Below are positions 25,353 to 35,167 of a stretch of 64,000 nucleotides of DNA, in pieces. Source of the stretch: Rhizobium terrae (GTDB taxonomy: Bacteria; Pseudomonadota; Alphaproteobacteria; Rhizobiales; Rhizobiaceae); the NCBI RefSeq assembly GCF_003425685.1, contig NZ_QJKM01000003.1:418334-482333 (forward strand), in the 5' to 3' direction. Position 1 is the first letter of the stretch; each line of letters opens with the position of its first letter. A program made the translations under genes and the position numbers. The notes beneath the pieces are model-generated. The model was not told the DNA's origin. It searched no databases and worked only from the letters and a program-made list of their open reading frames with translations.

Positions 25353-25398
25353 CGGCGCGCCCATGACCCTGTCCACCGCAACTTGAAGGAGATTACTA

Positions 25399-25746
25399 AT
25401 GCCCGTGATCGGTCAATTCACGCGCGAGAATGATGGCTTCATCGGCCACCTGACGACGCTGTCATTGCATCAGGACATCATCATCGTCGCGGCCGAACCG
25501 TCCGATGCAGAGAACGCACCGGACTTCCGCGTCCATGTGCTCGACACCATGAGCAACGAAACCGGCGCGGAGATCGGCGCGGGCTGGAAGCGCACCGGCG
25601 AGAAGGCCGGCGAATACGTCTCGCTGCAACTCGACGATCCGACCTTCGATCATCCGATCCGCGCCAACCTGTTCCAGTCGACCGACGACAAGTCCGCCTG
25701 GGGCCTGCACTGGAATCGCCCGCCTAAGCGCGGCGAGCGGGACTGA
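25399..25746 (+). CDS. DUF736 family protein, copy 2
   Basis: The 115-residue protein shares with copy 1 (19874) the order IGxFTRENDGFIGHLTTLSL, EIGAGWKRTG and YVSLQLDDPTFDHPIRANLF. It has a variable C-terminus (DDKSAWGLHWNRPPKRGERD). GAAGGAG lies 8 bases before the ATG. It sits in the transfer operon between traF and the transglycosylase gene, so at least one DUF736 protein is probably tied to conjugation. There is no family 2 leader on this copy. Confidence 0.9.
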   Translation: MPVIGQFTRENDGFIGHLTTLSLHQDIIIVAAEPSDAENAPDFRVHVLDTMSNETGAEIGAGWKRTGEKAGEYVSLQLDDPTFDHPIRANLFQSTDDKSAWGLHWNRPPKRGERD

Positions 25747-25749
25747 ACG

Positions 25750-26511
25750 ATGCCCGCCGCGCGCATCCCGCCTGTCGTCGGAGGGAGGATCGCCCTCCGA
25801 CGTGCAGCCCTCTTTCTCCTTTCCGGCCTTCTGCTTGCCGAGCCCCTGAGCGCCACCGCAAAGGCGCAGACCCCGCCGACAGAACGACCGGTGCGCGTCG
25901 ATCCCTATGCCACCTTCATCACCGAGGCCGCGCAACGGTTCGGTGTCCCGGAGCATTGGATTCGCGCGGTCATGCGCGTCGAAAGTGCTGGCGACGTCCG
26001 CGCGGTCTCCTCGGCCGGCGCAATGGGACTGATGCAGATCATGCCCGCCACCTGGACCGATCTGCGTGCCCGTCATCGGCTCGGCTCGAACCCCTACGAT
26101 CCGCGCGACAACATTCTGGCGGGCACAGCGTATCTGCGTGAAATGCACGATCGTTACGGTTCGCCGGGCTTTCTTGCGGCCTACAATGCCGGTCCCGGTC
26201 GCTATGAAGAATATCTCTCCGGCCGCCCACTACCGGCCGAAACCCGCGCCTACGTTGCCACGCTCGCACCTGTCATCGGCAGCTCGGACGCCCTTGCTCC
26301 CGTTACGGTCGCAGCCGCCGATCCCAATGCTTGGACGCGCTCACCGCTCTTCGTCGCGCAATCCGAGCGCGTCGCCAATGCCGATCCTACGGCAAATGAT
26401 GGCGCATCGAGCGAGGCTCCGGCTGCAACTCCGGTGCGCGACATTACGACTACCGCTCCGCAATATGCTGGCCTGTTCGTGGCCCGCAATGGTGATGGGG
26501 AACCGCGATGA
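25750..26511 (+). CDS. Lytic transglycosylase (SLT family)
   Basis: The 253-residue protein has a signal sequence ending near SATAKAQ (about residue 40). The SLT domain has catalytic E78 in MRVESAGD, AMGLMQIMPATW, and LAAYNAGPGR. A low-complexity Pro/Ala/Thr tail follows. Conjugative transglycosylases open peptidoglycan for the secretion channel. It starts 3 bp after the DUF736 stop. Confidence 0.92.
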   Translation: MPAARIPPVVGGRIALRRAALFLLSGLLLAEPLSATAKAQTPPTERPVRVDPYATFITEAAQRFGVPEHWIRAVMRVESAGDVRAVSSAGAMGLMQIMPATWTDLRARHRLGSNPYDPRDNILAGTAYLREMHDRYGSPGFLAAYNAGPGRYEEYLSGRPLPAETRAYVATLAPVIGSSDALAPVTVAAADPNAWTRSPLFVAQSERVANADPTANDGASSEAPAATPVRDITTTAPQYAGLFVARNGDGEPR

Positions 26512-26584
26512 CCATGTTCGCACCCTGTCGTGGAATAGCAAGCTCTGGCGGGCGATGGGCGGTCAGGACGGGAGGAGCATGCAA

Positions 26585-26640
26585 CACAACCGAACGATGG
26601 CAGGATAAAGGGGCGCGATGTGCGCTTCGGTCCGGTTGTG
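26585..26640. other. Inverted repeat upstream of the relaxase, candidate oriT or terminator
   Basis: CACAACCGAAC (26585-26595) is inverted as GTCCGGTTGTG (26630-26640), 10 of 11 pairing, and CTTTTT follows. Inside lies a second small dyad, GCGC-GATGT-GCGC. This sits in the 244-bp gap between the transglycosylase and relaxase genes, the usual place for oriT in this relaxase family. The T-run also fits a terminator. No nick consensus can be named with confidence. Confidence 0.4.
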
Positions 26641-26755
26641 CTTTTTCAACGGGTTATGCCGCGATTTCGCGAGGTGCGCCTGATCGGCGCAGCCTGCGCA
26701 TCGGCGCATTCCCAAGCAAAATCATCGCGTTGGCGCGATGTGTGGAGCGCCGGGC

Positions 26756-28492
26756 ATGACCGACGACCACGACTTCCGCATCCGGCCAGGCCGCATCCGC
26801 TCGACCAGCGCGCAGCGGGCGCGGCCCTTCATCGCCCAGGCGCTCGCGGCCGCCCAACGCGCCGGCGGCAGCGTCTCCCGGCAAGGGAAGATCGGGTCGG
26901 GAGCGCGGTCCCGCTTCGGGCGCGGCCAGCGCGCCTCGATCCAGGCGAACCGCCTCATCACCGCCCGCTCGCGCGGTGCGGTCATCAAGGCGCGGGTCGT
27001 CCGTCACGGGGGACGGTCCGCGCCGCTCTCCACGCATCTCGATTATCTGCGCCGCGACGGCGTCACCCGCGACGGGGAGAAGGCCCGGCTGTTTGGTCCG
27101 GGCGGCGATGACGTCGACGCCAAGAGCTTCGCGGAGCGGTCCGATGACGACCGCCACCATTTCCGCTTCATCGTCTCGCCGGACGACGCGCTGGAAATGT
27201 CCGACCTCAAGAGCTTCACCCGTGAGCTGGTCGGCCAGATGGAGAAGGATCTCGGCACGCGGCTCGAATGGGTCGCGGTCGATCACTGGAACACCGAGCA
27301 TCCGCATGTCCACCTGATCGTGCGCGGCGTGCGCGATGACGGCGAGAACCTGGTCATCTCGCGCGACTACATAAAGGAGGGCATGCGCGATCGGGCCCGC
27401 GACCTGATCACCCAGGAGCTGGGGCCGCGCACCGATCAGGAGATCCGGCAGACGCTGGAGCGCCAGATCGACGCCGACCGCTGGACCAACCTCGATCGCC
27501 AGCTCGCCCGAGACGCCTATCGCACCGGCGTCATCGATCTCGCGCCGCATTCCGATCGGCAGCCCGACGAATTCCATGCCCTGAAGATCGGGCGGCTGCG
27601 CAAGCTCGAAGGCCTTGGGCTCGCCGGCGAGATTGGCCCGGGACAATGGACGATCTCGGACAAGGCCGAGGCGACGCTCCGCGAGCTCGGGGAGCGCGGC
27701 GACATCATCAAGCGCATCCATCACGGCCTCACCGAGCGCGGCATCGAGCACGGCGCAGCGAGCTATGTGCTGGCGTCCGAAAGCCTCAACGATCCGGTCA
27801 TCGGTCGCCTGGTCGCCCGCGGCCTCGACGACGAGCTGAAGGGCACCGCCTTCGCCGTCGTCGACGGCATCGACGGCCGGACCCACCACATCAAGCTTCC
27901 CGATCTCGACGCGGCCGGTGACAGCGCGCCGGGTTCGATCGTCGAGCTTCGGAAATTCGACGACGCGCGCGGCCAGCGCCGCGTCGCGATCGCGGTCCGC
28001 TCCGATCTCGACATCGAGCGGCAGGTCTCCGCGGCCGGCGCCACCTGGCTCGACTGGCAGAATATCGCCCGCGAGCCGGCAGCGCTCGGCGGCGGGTTCG
28101 GCGCCGAGGTGCGCGACGCCATGGACCGGCGGGCCGAGCATCTTGTCGGCCAGGGCCTTGCCGAACGCCAGAAGCGCGGCGTCAGCTTCCAGCCCGGCCT
28201 GGTCGACACGCTGCGGCGCCGCGAGCTGGAGGCGGTTGCCGAACGCATCGCCGCCGAGATCGGGCGGCCGCAGGTCAAACCTGAATCCGGCGAATATGTC
28301 ACCGGCACCTATCAGCGGCGGCTGAACCTCGCGAGCGGCCGCTTCGCGATGATCGACGACGGGCTCGGCTTCAGCCTCGTGCCCTGGACGCCATCACTCG
28401 AAAAGCAGCTCGGCCGTCACGTCTCCGGCGTCGCCCGCAGCGATGGCGGCGTCGACTGGAGCTTCGGCCGCCAGCGGGGGCTCGGCCTGTGA
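26756..28492 (+). CDS. Conjugative relaxase (VirD2-like, DUF3363)
   Basis: The 578-residue relaxase nicks oriT and pilots the transferred strand. The histidine cluster HWNTEHPHVH gives H177, H184 and H186. The likely nucleophile is Y97 in HLDYLRRDG. The C-terminal DUF3363 part begins near residue 290 (FHALKIGRLRKLEGLGL) and runs to the end. I start at ATG 26756; the open frame has a GTG six codons earlier. The basic N-terminus (GRGQRASIQANRLITARSRG) fits DNA binding. Confidence 0.9.
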   Translation: MTDDHDFRIRPGRIRSTSAQRARPFIAQALAAAQRAGGSVSRQGKIGSGARSRFGRGQRASIQANRLITARSRGAVIKARVVRHGGRSAPLSTHLDYLRRDGVTRDGEKARLFGPGGDDVDAKSFAERSDDDRHHFRFIVSPDDALEMSDLKSFTRELVGQMEKDLGTRLEWVAVDHWNTEHPHVHLIVRGVRDDGENLVISRDYIKEGMRDRARDLITQELGPRTDQEIRQTLERQIDADRWTNLDRQLARDAYRTGVIDLAPHSDRQPDEFHALKIGRLRKLEGLGLAGEIGPGQWTISDKAEATLRELGERGDIIKRIHHGLTERGIEHGAASYVLASESLNDPVIGRLVARGLDDELKGTAFAVVDGIDGRTHHIKLPDLDAAGDSAPGSIVELRKFDDARGQRRVAIAVRSDLDIERQVSAAGATWLDWQNIAREPAALGGGFGAEVRDAMDRRAEHLVGQGLAERQKRGVSFQPGLVDTLRRRELEAVAERIAAEIGRPQVKPESGEYVTGTYQRRLNLASGRFAMIDDGLGFSLVPWTPSLEKQLGRHVSGVARSDGGVDWSFGRQRGLGL

Positions 28493-28520
28493 CCACCATC
28501 CCTAGCGAAAGGACCCCGTC

Positions 28521-30515
28521 ATGTCCGCCACAAAGATCCTCTGGGGCCAGATCCTCACGGTCTTCGCCATCGTCCTGTTGACCACCTGGGCCGCCACGCA
28601 ATGGACGGCCTTCCGGCTCGGCTTCCAGCCTCAGCTCGGAGCTCCGTGGTTCATGCTCGGCGACTGGCCGATCTACTATCCGTGGTCCTTCTTTCCCTGG
28701 TGGTATTTCTACGACGCCTATGCGCCGCCGATTTTCGTCGAGGGCGCCTATATCGCGGCGTCCGGCGGCTTCATCTCGATCGCCGTCGCGATCGGCATGT
28801 CGGTCTGGCGGGCGGGCGAGGCGAAGAATGCCGAGACCTTCGGCTCGGCGCGTTGGGCACATGAAGACGAGGTGCGCGGCGCCGGCCTGCTCGGCGAGGA
28901 CGGCGTGGTGCTCGGCAAGTACGACCGCGCTTATCTCCGGCATGACGGCCCCGAGCATGTGCTGTGCTTCGCGCCGACCCGTTCCGGCAAAGGCGTTGGT
29001 CTGGTCGTGCCGTCGCTCCTGACCTGGCCGGGTTCGGCCATCGTCCACGACATCAAGGGCGAGAACTGGGCGCTGACCGCAGGCTTCCGCGCCCGCCATG
29101 GCCGCGTGCTGCTGTTCGATCCCACCAATGCGAAGTCGGCCGCCTACAATCCGTTGCTCGAGGTGCGCCGCGGCGAATGGGAGGTCCGCGACGTGCAGAA
29201 CATCGCCGACATCCTGGTCGATCCGGAGGGCAGCCTCGAAAAGCGGAACCACTGGGAGAAGACCAGCCACGCGCTCCTCGTCGGCGCGATCCTGCATGTC
29301 CTCTACGCCGAGGAGGACAAGACGCTCGCCGGTGTCGCCGCCTTTCTCTCCGATCCGAAGCGGCCCATCGAATCCACCTTGGCGGCGATGATGAAGACCG
29401 CCCATCTCGGCGAGAGCGGACCGCACGCGGTGATCGCGTCGGCCGCGCGCGAGCTGCTGAACAAGTCCGACAACGAACGCTCCGGCGTGCTCTCGACCGC
29501 CATGTCCTTCCTCGGCCTCTATCGCGATCCCGTCGTCGCAGAGGTGACGCGCCGCTGCGACTGGCGCATCGCCGACATTGTCGGCGCCCGCCAGCCGACC
29601 AGCCTCTACCTAGTCGTGCCGCCGTCGGACATCGCCCGGACCAAGCCGCTCATCCGGCTCATCCTCAATCAGATCGGCCGGCGGCTGACGGAGGACCTCA
29701 AGGCAAAGGGCAACCGGCATCGGCTGCTCTTGATGCTCGACGAGTTTCCCGCGCTCGGCCGGCTCGACTTCTTCGAATCCGCGCTCGCCTTCATGGCCGG
29801 CTATGGGCTGAAGGCGTTCCTGATCGCGCAATCGCTGAACCAGATCGAGAAAGCCTACGGGCCGAACAACTCGATCCTCGACAACTGCCACGTCCGCGTC
29901 AGCTTCGCGACCAACGACGAGCGCACCGCCAAGCGCGTCTCCGACGCGCTCGGCACCGCGACCGAGATGCGCGCCATGCGCAACTACGCCGGCCATCGTC
30001 TCTCGCCCTGGCTCGGCCACCTGATGGTGTCCCGCTCGGAGACCGCCAGACCGCTGCTCACCCCCGGCGAGATCATGCAGCTCCCGCCCGCCGACGAAAT
30101 CGTCATGGTCGCGGGCACGCCGCCGATCCGCGCGAAGAAGGCGCGCTATTACGAGGATCGCCGCTTCAAGGATCGGATCATGGCGCCGCCAGCGCTCGCC
30201 AGACCGACGCAGCCTGGCGCGGACGACTGGAGCCGGCTGCCGCTTCCGGCACGGCCGGCGAGCGTGGTGTCGGTCGGTGCGGTGATCGTTGATGATGGTG
30301 GTGACGAAGATCCGACCGGATCGGAACGGCGTCACCAGCCGGAACTCGAACGCGCCGCGCCGGTCGAGAAGAAGGCGCCGATCGAGAATGAGTTTGACGG
30401 CGGCTTCGACGACGAGGTCGATGACGACACGGCGCGGATCAGCCGCGCCAACCAGATCATGCAGGGCGTGGCGCGTCAGGTCTCGCTCGACCCGAACGAC
30501 GGCATGGAGCTGTGA
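28521..30515 (+). CDS. traG: TraG/VirD4 type IV coupling protein
   Basis: The 664-residue ATPase has two N-terminal membrane segments (about 10-30 and 75-95), then Walker A PTRSGKG with K157, LLMLDEFPALG as Walker B, and the arginine-rich end of the hexameric motor. It links the relaxase-DNA complex to the Trb channel. Its ATG lies 28 bp after the relaxase stop with AGGA upstream. An acidic C-terminal tail ends in DPNDGMEL. Confidence 0.95.
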   Translation: MSATKILWGQILTVFAIVLLTTWAATQWTAFRLGFQPQLGAPWFMLGDWPIYYPWSFFPWWYFYDAYAPPIFVEGAYIAASGGFISIAVAIGMSVWRAGEAKNAETFGSARWAHEDEVRGAGLLGEDGVVLGKYDRAYLRHDGPEHVLCFAPTRSGKGVGLVVPSLLTWPGSAIVHDIKGENWALTAGFRARHGRVLLFDPTNAKSAAYNPLLEVRRGEWEVRDVQNIADILVDPEGSLEKRNHWEKTSHALLVGAILHVLYAEEDKTLAGVAAFLSDPKRPIESTLAAMMKTAHLGESGPHAVIASAARELLNKSDNERSGVLSTAMSFLGLYRDPVVAEVTRRCDWRIADIVGARQPTSLYLVVPPSDIARTKPLIRLILNQIGRRLTEDLKAKGNRHRLLLMLDEFPALGRLDFFESALAFMAGYGLKAFLIAQSLNQIEKAYGPNNSILDNCHVRVSFATNDERTAKRVSDALGTATEMRAMRNYAGHRLSPWLGHLMVSRSETARPLLTPGEIMQLPPADEIVMVAGTPPIRAKKARYYEDRRFKDRIMAPPALARPTQPGADDWSRLPLPARPASVVSVGAVIVDDGGDEDPTGSERRHQPELERAAPVEKKAPIENEFDGGFDDEVDDDTARISRANQIMQGVARQVSLDPNDGMEL

Positions 30516-30522
30516 GGCGCCC

Positions 30523-30954
30523 ATGCCCAATCCATCGAAGAAGCAGCGCCTGTCGGTCTATCTCGAACCCGAGGTGATGAAGGCCCTCGCGGCCCATGCG
30601 GCCCGGCGCGATCAGTCGCGCTCGCTCATCGCCGAGGCGGCGATCGCGTCCTTCCTGTCACCGGACGCCGCCGAGCGCCAGGAGGCGGCCACGACCAAGC
30701 GCCTCGATCAGCTCGATCGTCGCATGACCCGCATGGAGCGCGACGTCGGCATCTCGATCGAGATGCTCGCCGTCTTCGTGCGGTTCTGGCTGACCACCAA
30801 CCCGCCACTGCCCGAGCCGGCGCAGGCCGCCGCGCGCGCCCAGGCAGGCGAGCGCTACGACGCCTTCGTCGCCGCGCTGGGGCGCAGACTCGCCAAGGGG
30901 CCGAAGCTCCGGCAGGAGATTTCCGAGGACATCGACCCCGCGCGCGACGCGTAA
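30523..30954 (+). CDS. Ribbon-helix-helix (CopG-like) protein
   Basis: The 143-residue protein begins with an RHH domain (KKQRLSVYLEPEVMKALAAH, RRDQSRSLIAEAAI). A coiled, hydrophobic C-terminal half follows (ISIEMLAVFVRFWLTTNPPL), which may dimerise or touch the membrane. It lies 7 bp after traG and before the trb operon. It is a good candidate regulator of trb or an accessory oriT-binding protein. The gap 30955-31126 contains a small hairpin (TTGCG-GCAA-CGCAA) and probably the trb promoter. Confidence 0.8.
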   Translation: MPNPSKKQRLSVYLEPEVMKALAAHAARRDQSRSLIAEAAIASFLSPDAAERQEAATTKRLDQLDRRMTRMERDVGISIEMLAVFVRFWLTTNPPLPEPAQAAARAQAGERYDAFVAALGRRLAKGPKLRQEISEDIDPARDA

Positions 30955-31126
30955 TAAGCATCGATTGCGGCAACGCAAGTAATCGCCGATTCCGCCGACC
31001 ACCTGTCTTTGCACGCTAGGCTACTACTACGCCCTGACACCTGTTGCCGAGGACTGATTTCCAGTTCTCTTAATCATCCCCGATCCAGGGGCGGCCTGAC
31101 GCGGTCCCGCAAAGAACGGGGACAAC

Positions 31127-32110
31127 GTGGCCGTTTCTCCCGAGAAATCCGAGGCGATACTTCGCGGAGCCCGCATGCTGCGGACCGCACTCGGCCCTGC
31201 CATCGCCGGTTTCCTTGGAGACGCCAGCGTCGTCGAGGTGATGCTCAACCCCGACGGCCGCCTCTGGATCGACCGGCTGTCGGAAGGCTTTTCCGACACG
31301 GGCGAGCGGCTGTCGGCGGCCGATGGCGAGCGCATCGTGCGCCTCGTCGCCCACCATGTCGGCGCAGAGGTCCACGCGGGCAATCCGCGCGTCTCGGCCG
31401 AGCTGCCGGAAACGGGAGAGCGGTTCGAGGGCCTGCTGCCGCCCGTGGTGGCGGCGCCGGCCTTCGCCATCCGCAAGCCCGCCGTCGCCGTCTTCACGCT
31501 GCAGGACTACGTCGCCGCCGGCACCATGACCGCCGAGCAGGCTGAGATCCTACGCGAGGCCGTCGCCGATCGCCGCAACATCCTGGTCGCTGGGGGCACC
31601 TCCACCGGCAAGACGACGCTCACCAACGCGCTGCTCGCCGAGGTGTCTAAGACCTCCGACCGCGTGGTGCTGATCGAGGATACCCGCGAGTTGCAATGCG
31701 CCGCGCCGAACCTGGTCGCAATGCGCACCAAGGACGGCGTCGCGACGCTATCCGATCTCGTCCGCTCCTCGCTTCGCCTGCGGCCCGACCGCATCCCGAT
31801 CGGCGAGGTGCGCGGCGCTGAGGCGCTCGACCTGCTCAAGGCGTGGGGCACCGGCCACCCCGGCGGGATTGGCACCATCCACGCCGGCACCGCGCTCGGC
31901 GCGCTCCGCCGCCTCGAGCAGCTCATCCAGGAAGCCGTCATCACCGTCCCGCGCGCGCTGATCGCCGAAACGATCGACCTCGTCGCCGTCCTTTCCGGAC
32001 GCGGCTCAACCCGGCGCCTGGCCGAACTCGGTCGCGTCGAAGGGCTCAGCCCCGACGGCGACTACCGCGTCCGCCCCGCAACCCAGCCCCTCGAAGGAGA
32101 ACCCGCATGA
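31127..32110 (+). CDS. trbB: TrbB conjugal transfer ATPase
   Basis: This is a VirB11-type hexameric ATPase of 327 residues: Walker [10 protein letters not shown] with K162, Asp box IEDTREL, Walker B-like IPIGEVRG, and His box [10 protein letters not shown]. It powers pilus and substrate steps from the cytoplasmic face. Translation starts at GTG 31127 with GGGGAC upstream. It opens the trb operon, whose genes mostly overlap by 1-4 bp. Confidence 0.95.
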   Translation: MAVSPEKSEAILRGARMLRTALGPAIAGFLGDASVVEVMLNPDGRLWIDRLSEGFSDTGERLSAADGERIVRLVAHHVGAEVHAGNPRVSAELPETGERFEGLLPPVVAAPAFAIRKPAVAVFTLQDYVAAGTMTAEQAEILREAVADRRNILVAGGTSTGKTTLTNALLAEVSKTSDRVVLIEDTRELQCAAPNLVAMRTKDGVATLSDLVRSSLRLRPDRIPIGEVRGAEALDLLKAWGTGHPGGIGTIHAGTALGALRRLEQLIQEAVITVPRALIAETIDLVAVLSGRGSTRRLAELGRVEGLSPDGDYRVRPATQPLEGEPA

Positions 32111-32439
32111 TCCGCCGTGCCCTGCATTTCCGTCGCCACGTGGCGACGGCTTCGTTCGTCCTCCTGGCCAGCGTCCTGCTGGCGCCGGCCGCCCACGCTT
32201 CCGGCTCCTCGATGCCGTGGGAAGCGCCGCTGCAATCGATTCTGGAATCCATCGAAGGCCCGGTCGCGAAGATCGTCGCGGTGATCATCATCATCGTCAC
32301 CGGCCTGACGCTGGCCTTCGGCGACACCTCGGGCGGCTTCCGCCGCCTGATCCAGATCGTCTTCGGTCTGTCGATCGCCTTCGCTGCGTCGAGCTTCTTC
32401 CTGTCGTTCTTCTCGTTCGGCGGCGGAGCGCTCGTCTGA
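32107..32439 (+). CDS. trbC: TrbC pilin (VirB2-like)
   Basis: The 110-residue prepilin has a long signal sequence ending near APAAHA. The mature part has two transmembrane helices (about 53-72 and 82-105). TraF (24807) is its likely processing enzyme. ATG overlaps the trbB stop by 4 bp. Confidence 0.9.
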   Translation: MIRRALHFRRHVATASFVLLASVLLAPAAHASGSSMPWEAPLQSILESIEGPVAKIVAVIIIIVTGLTLAFGDTSGGFRRLIQIVFGLSIAFAASSFFLSFFSFGGGALV

Positions 32440-32720
32440 TGGCTGGCTTGATCGAGAGCGGCGGCGACGTGCCGGGCTACGCCGTCCCGGTCCACCGGGC
32501 CTTGACCGAGCATATCCTGCTTGGCGGCGCACCCCGGGCGATCGCCATCCTCAACGGCACGCTCGCCGCCGCCATCGGTCTCGGCCTTCGCCTTTGGCTT
32601 GTCGGCCTGGGCCTCTGGGCCATGGGCCATTTCGCCGCCGTCTGGGCTGCGAAGCGCGACCCGCAATTCGTCGACGTCGGTCGCCGGCACCTCCGCATCC
32701 CCGATCACCTGAACGTCTGA
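32439..32720 (+). CDS. trbD: TrbD (VirB3-like) channel protein
   Basis: The 93-residue inner-membrane protein has GYAVPVHRALTEHILLGGAPR, then one or two hydrophobic segments (about 33-65), then the polar end FVDVGRRHLRIPDHLNV. VirB3 proteins associate with the large ATPase, here TrbE, which follows 8 bp downstream. Confidence 0.92.
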   Translation: MAGLIESGGDVPGYAVPVHRALTEHILLGGAPRAIAILNGTLAAAIGLGLRLWLVGLGLWAMGHFAAVWAAKRDPQFVDVGRRHLRIPDHLNV

Positions 32721-32728
32721 GGCGCGCC

Positions 32729-35167
32729 ATGATGAACCTCGCCGAATATCGCCGCTCTTCGACCCGGCTCGCGGATTTCCTGCCCTGGGCGGCGCTGGTT
32801 GCTCCCGGTGTTGTCCTCAACAAGGACGGCTCATTCCAGCGCAGCGCGCGCTTCCGCGGACCCGATCTCGATTCCGCCGTCCAGGCTGAGCTGGTCGCCG
32901 TCGCGGGCCGGCTCAACAGCGCGTTCCGTCGTCTCGGCAGCGGGTGGGCGATCTTCGTCGAGGCACAGCGTGATGCCGTCGGCGCCTATCCGGCAAGTCG
33001 GTTTCCCGACGCCGCCTCGGCGATGGTCGACGCCGAGCGCAAGGCTGACTTCGAGGAGGACGCTGTCCATTACGAGTCGAGCTACTTCCTGACCTTCACC
33101 TTCCTGCCGCCGGCCGAGGACGCAGCGCGCGCCGAGAGCTGGCTGTACGAAGGCAAGGCTGAACGCGGCGTCGACGCCTGGGAGGCATTGCGCGGCTTCG
33201 TCGATCGCACCGACCGCATCCTTCAGCTCGTCGAAGCCTTCATGCCGGAATGCGGGTGGCTCGATGATGTCGAGACACTGACCTATCTGCACTCGACGGT
33301 CTCGACCAAACGCTATCGCGCGCGCATTCCAGAGACACCGATGTATCTCGACGCGCTGGTCGCAGATCAGCCGTTCACCGGCGGGCTGGAGCCGCGTCTT
33401 GGCGAGGCGCATCTGCGCATCCTGACGATCGTCGGATTTCCGACGGCGACGACGCCCGGCATTCTCGACGATCTGAACCGGCTGGCTTTTCCGTATCGGT
33501 GGTCGACGCGCGCAATCCTGCTCGACAAGACCGACGCCACGAAGCTGCTGACCAAGATCCGCCGGCAGTGGTTCTCCAAGCGCAAGTCGATCGCCGCGAT
33601 CCTCAAGGAGGTGATGACCAACGAGGCGAGCGCCCTGGTCGACACCGATGCCGCCAACAAAGCCGCCGATGCGGACCTAGCGCTGCAGGAACTCGGCGCC
33701 GACTATGCCGGTCAGGCCTATGTCACCGCTACGATCGCCGTCTGGGACAACGATCCTCGGGTCGCGGCCGAGAAGCTCCGTCTCGTCGAGAAAGTGATCC
33801 AGGGCCGCGATTTCACCGCGATGCCCGAGACGATCAACGCGGCCGACGCATGGCTGGGTTCGCTGCCGGGCCACGTCTACGCCAATGTGCGTCAGCCGCC
33901 GATCTCGACGCTCAATCTCGCCCACATGATCCCCCTAAGTGCCGTGTGGGCGGGGCCGGAACGGGATGAGCACTTTGGTGCTCCCCCCTTGCTGTACGGC
34001 AAGACCGAAGGGTCCACTCCGTTCCGGTTCTCCCTTCACGTCGGCGACGTCGGACACACGCTGGTCGTCGGCCCGACCGGCGCGGGCAAGTCCGTGCTGC
34101 TGGCGTTGATGGCGCTGCAATTCCGCCGCTACCCCGGGGCGCAGGTTTTCGCTTTCGACTTCGGTGGCTCGATCCGCGCCGCCGCCATTTCGATGGGCGG
34201 CGATTGGCACGATCTCGGTGGCGGCCTGACCGAGGGTTCGGCCGAGAGCGTTGCGCTTCAGCCGCTCTCCCGGATCGATGAGGCGGCCGAACGCGCCTGG
34301 GCCGCCGACTGGATCGTCGCCATCCTGATGCGCGAGCGCATGCAGATCACACCCGAGGTCAAGGAGCTCATCTGGACGGCGCTGTCGTCGCTCGCCAGCG
34401 CACCCTTGGCTGAGCGCACGATGACCGGCCTGTCGGTGCTGCTGCAATCGAACGACCTGAAGCAGGCGCTGCGCCCATATTGCGTCGGCGGACCCTATGG
34501 CCGGCTGCTCGACGCTGAGAGCGAGCATCTCGGCGTCGCCACCGTCCAGGCCTTCGAAACCGAAGGGCTTATCGGGACGGCTGCGGCGCCGGCGGTGCTC
34601 GCCTATCTCTTCCACCGCATCGAGGACCGGCTGAACGGTGAGCCGACCCTGATCATCGTCGACGAAGGCTGGCTTGCCCTCGACGACGAGGGTTTCGCCG
34701 GCCAACTCCGTGAATGGCTGAAGACGCTGCGGAAGAAGAACGCCAGCGTCGTCTTTGCCACGCAGTCGCTCTCCGACATCGACGGCTCGGCGATCGCGCC
34801 GGCCATCATCGAGAGCTGCCAGACGCGGCTCTTGCTGCCGAACGAGCGAGCGATCGAGCCGCAGATCACTGCGATCTATCGCCGGTTCGGCCTCAACGAC
34901 CGGCAGATCGAGATCCTGGCCAGGGCCATGCCTAAGCGGGACTATTACTGCCAGAGCCGCCGCGGCAACCGGCTGTTCGAGCTGGGCCTCGCCGACGTCG
35001 CGCTCGCGCTCTGCGCGACGTCCTCCAAGACCGACCAGGCCGCAATCGACCGCATCGTCACTGAGCACGGGCGCGAGGGCTTCCTCGCGGCGTGGCTGCG
35101 CCATCGCGGCGTCGACTGGGCGGCCGACCTCATCCCCAACCTCACCAACCTGGAGAGCCAGCCATGA
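32729..35167 (+). CDS. trbE: TrbE (VirB4-like) ATPase
   Basis: The 812-residue ATPase has an N-terminal CagE/TrbE/VirB4 domain (AEYRRSSTRLADFLPW onward). The C-terminal motor has Walker A GPTGAGKS with K454 and IIVDEGWLAL as Walker B. It is the main energising component of the channel at the inner membrane. A second ATG one codon later is equally possible. Confidence 0.95.
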   Translation: MMNLAEYRRSSTRLADFLPWAALVAPGVVLNKDGSFQRSARFRGPDLDSAVQAELVAVAGRLNSAFRRLGSGWAIFVEAQRDAVGAYPASRFPDAASAMVDAERKADFEEDAVHYESSYFLTFTFLPPAEDAARAESWLYEGKAERGVDAWEALRGFVDRTDRILQLVEAFMPECGWLDDVETLTYLHSTVSTKRYRARIPETPMYLDALVADQPFTGGLEPRLGEAHLRILTIVGFPTATTPGILDDLNRLAFPYRWSTRAILLDKTDATKLLTKIRRQWFSKRKSIAAILKEVMTNEASALVDTDAANKAADADLALQELGADYAGQAYVTATIAVWDNDPRVAAEKLRLVEKVIQGRDFTAMPETINAADAWLGSLPGHVYANVRQPPISTLNLAHMIPLSAVWAGPERDEHFGAPPLLYGKTEGSTPFRFSLHVGDVGHTLVVGPTGAGKSVLLALMALQFRRYPGAQVFAFDFGGSIRAAAISMGGDWHDLGGGLTEGSAESVALQPLSRIDEAAERAWAADWIVAILMRERMQITPEVKELIWTALSSLASAPLAERTMTGLSVLLQSNDLKQALRPYCVGGPYGRLLDAESEHLGVATVQAFETEGLIGTAAAPAVLAYLFHRIEDRLNGEPTLIIVDEGWLALDDEGFAGQLREWLKTLRKKNASVVFATQSLSDIDGSAIAPAIIESCQTRLLLPNERAIEPQITAIYRRFGLNDRQIEILARAMPKRDYYCQSRRGNRLFELGLADVALALCATSSKTDQAAIDRIVTEHGREGFLAAWLRHRGVDWAADLIPNLTNLESQP

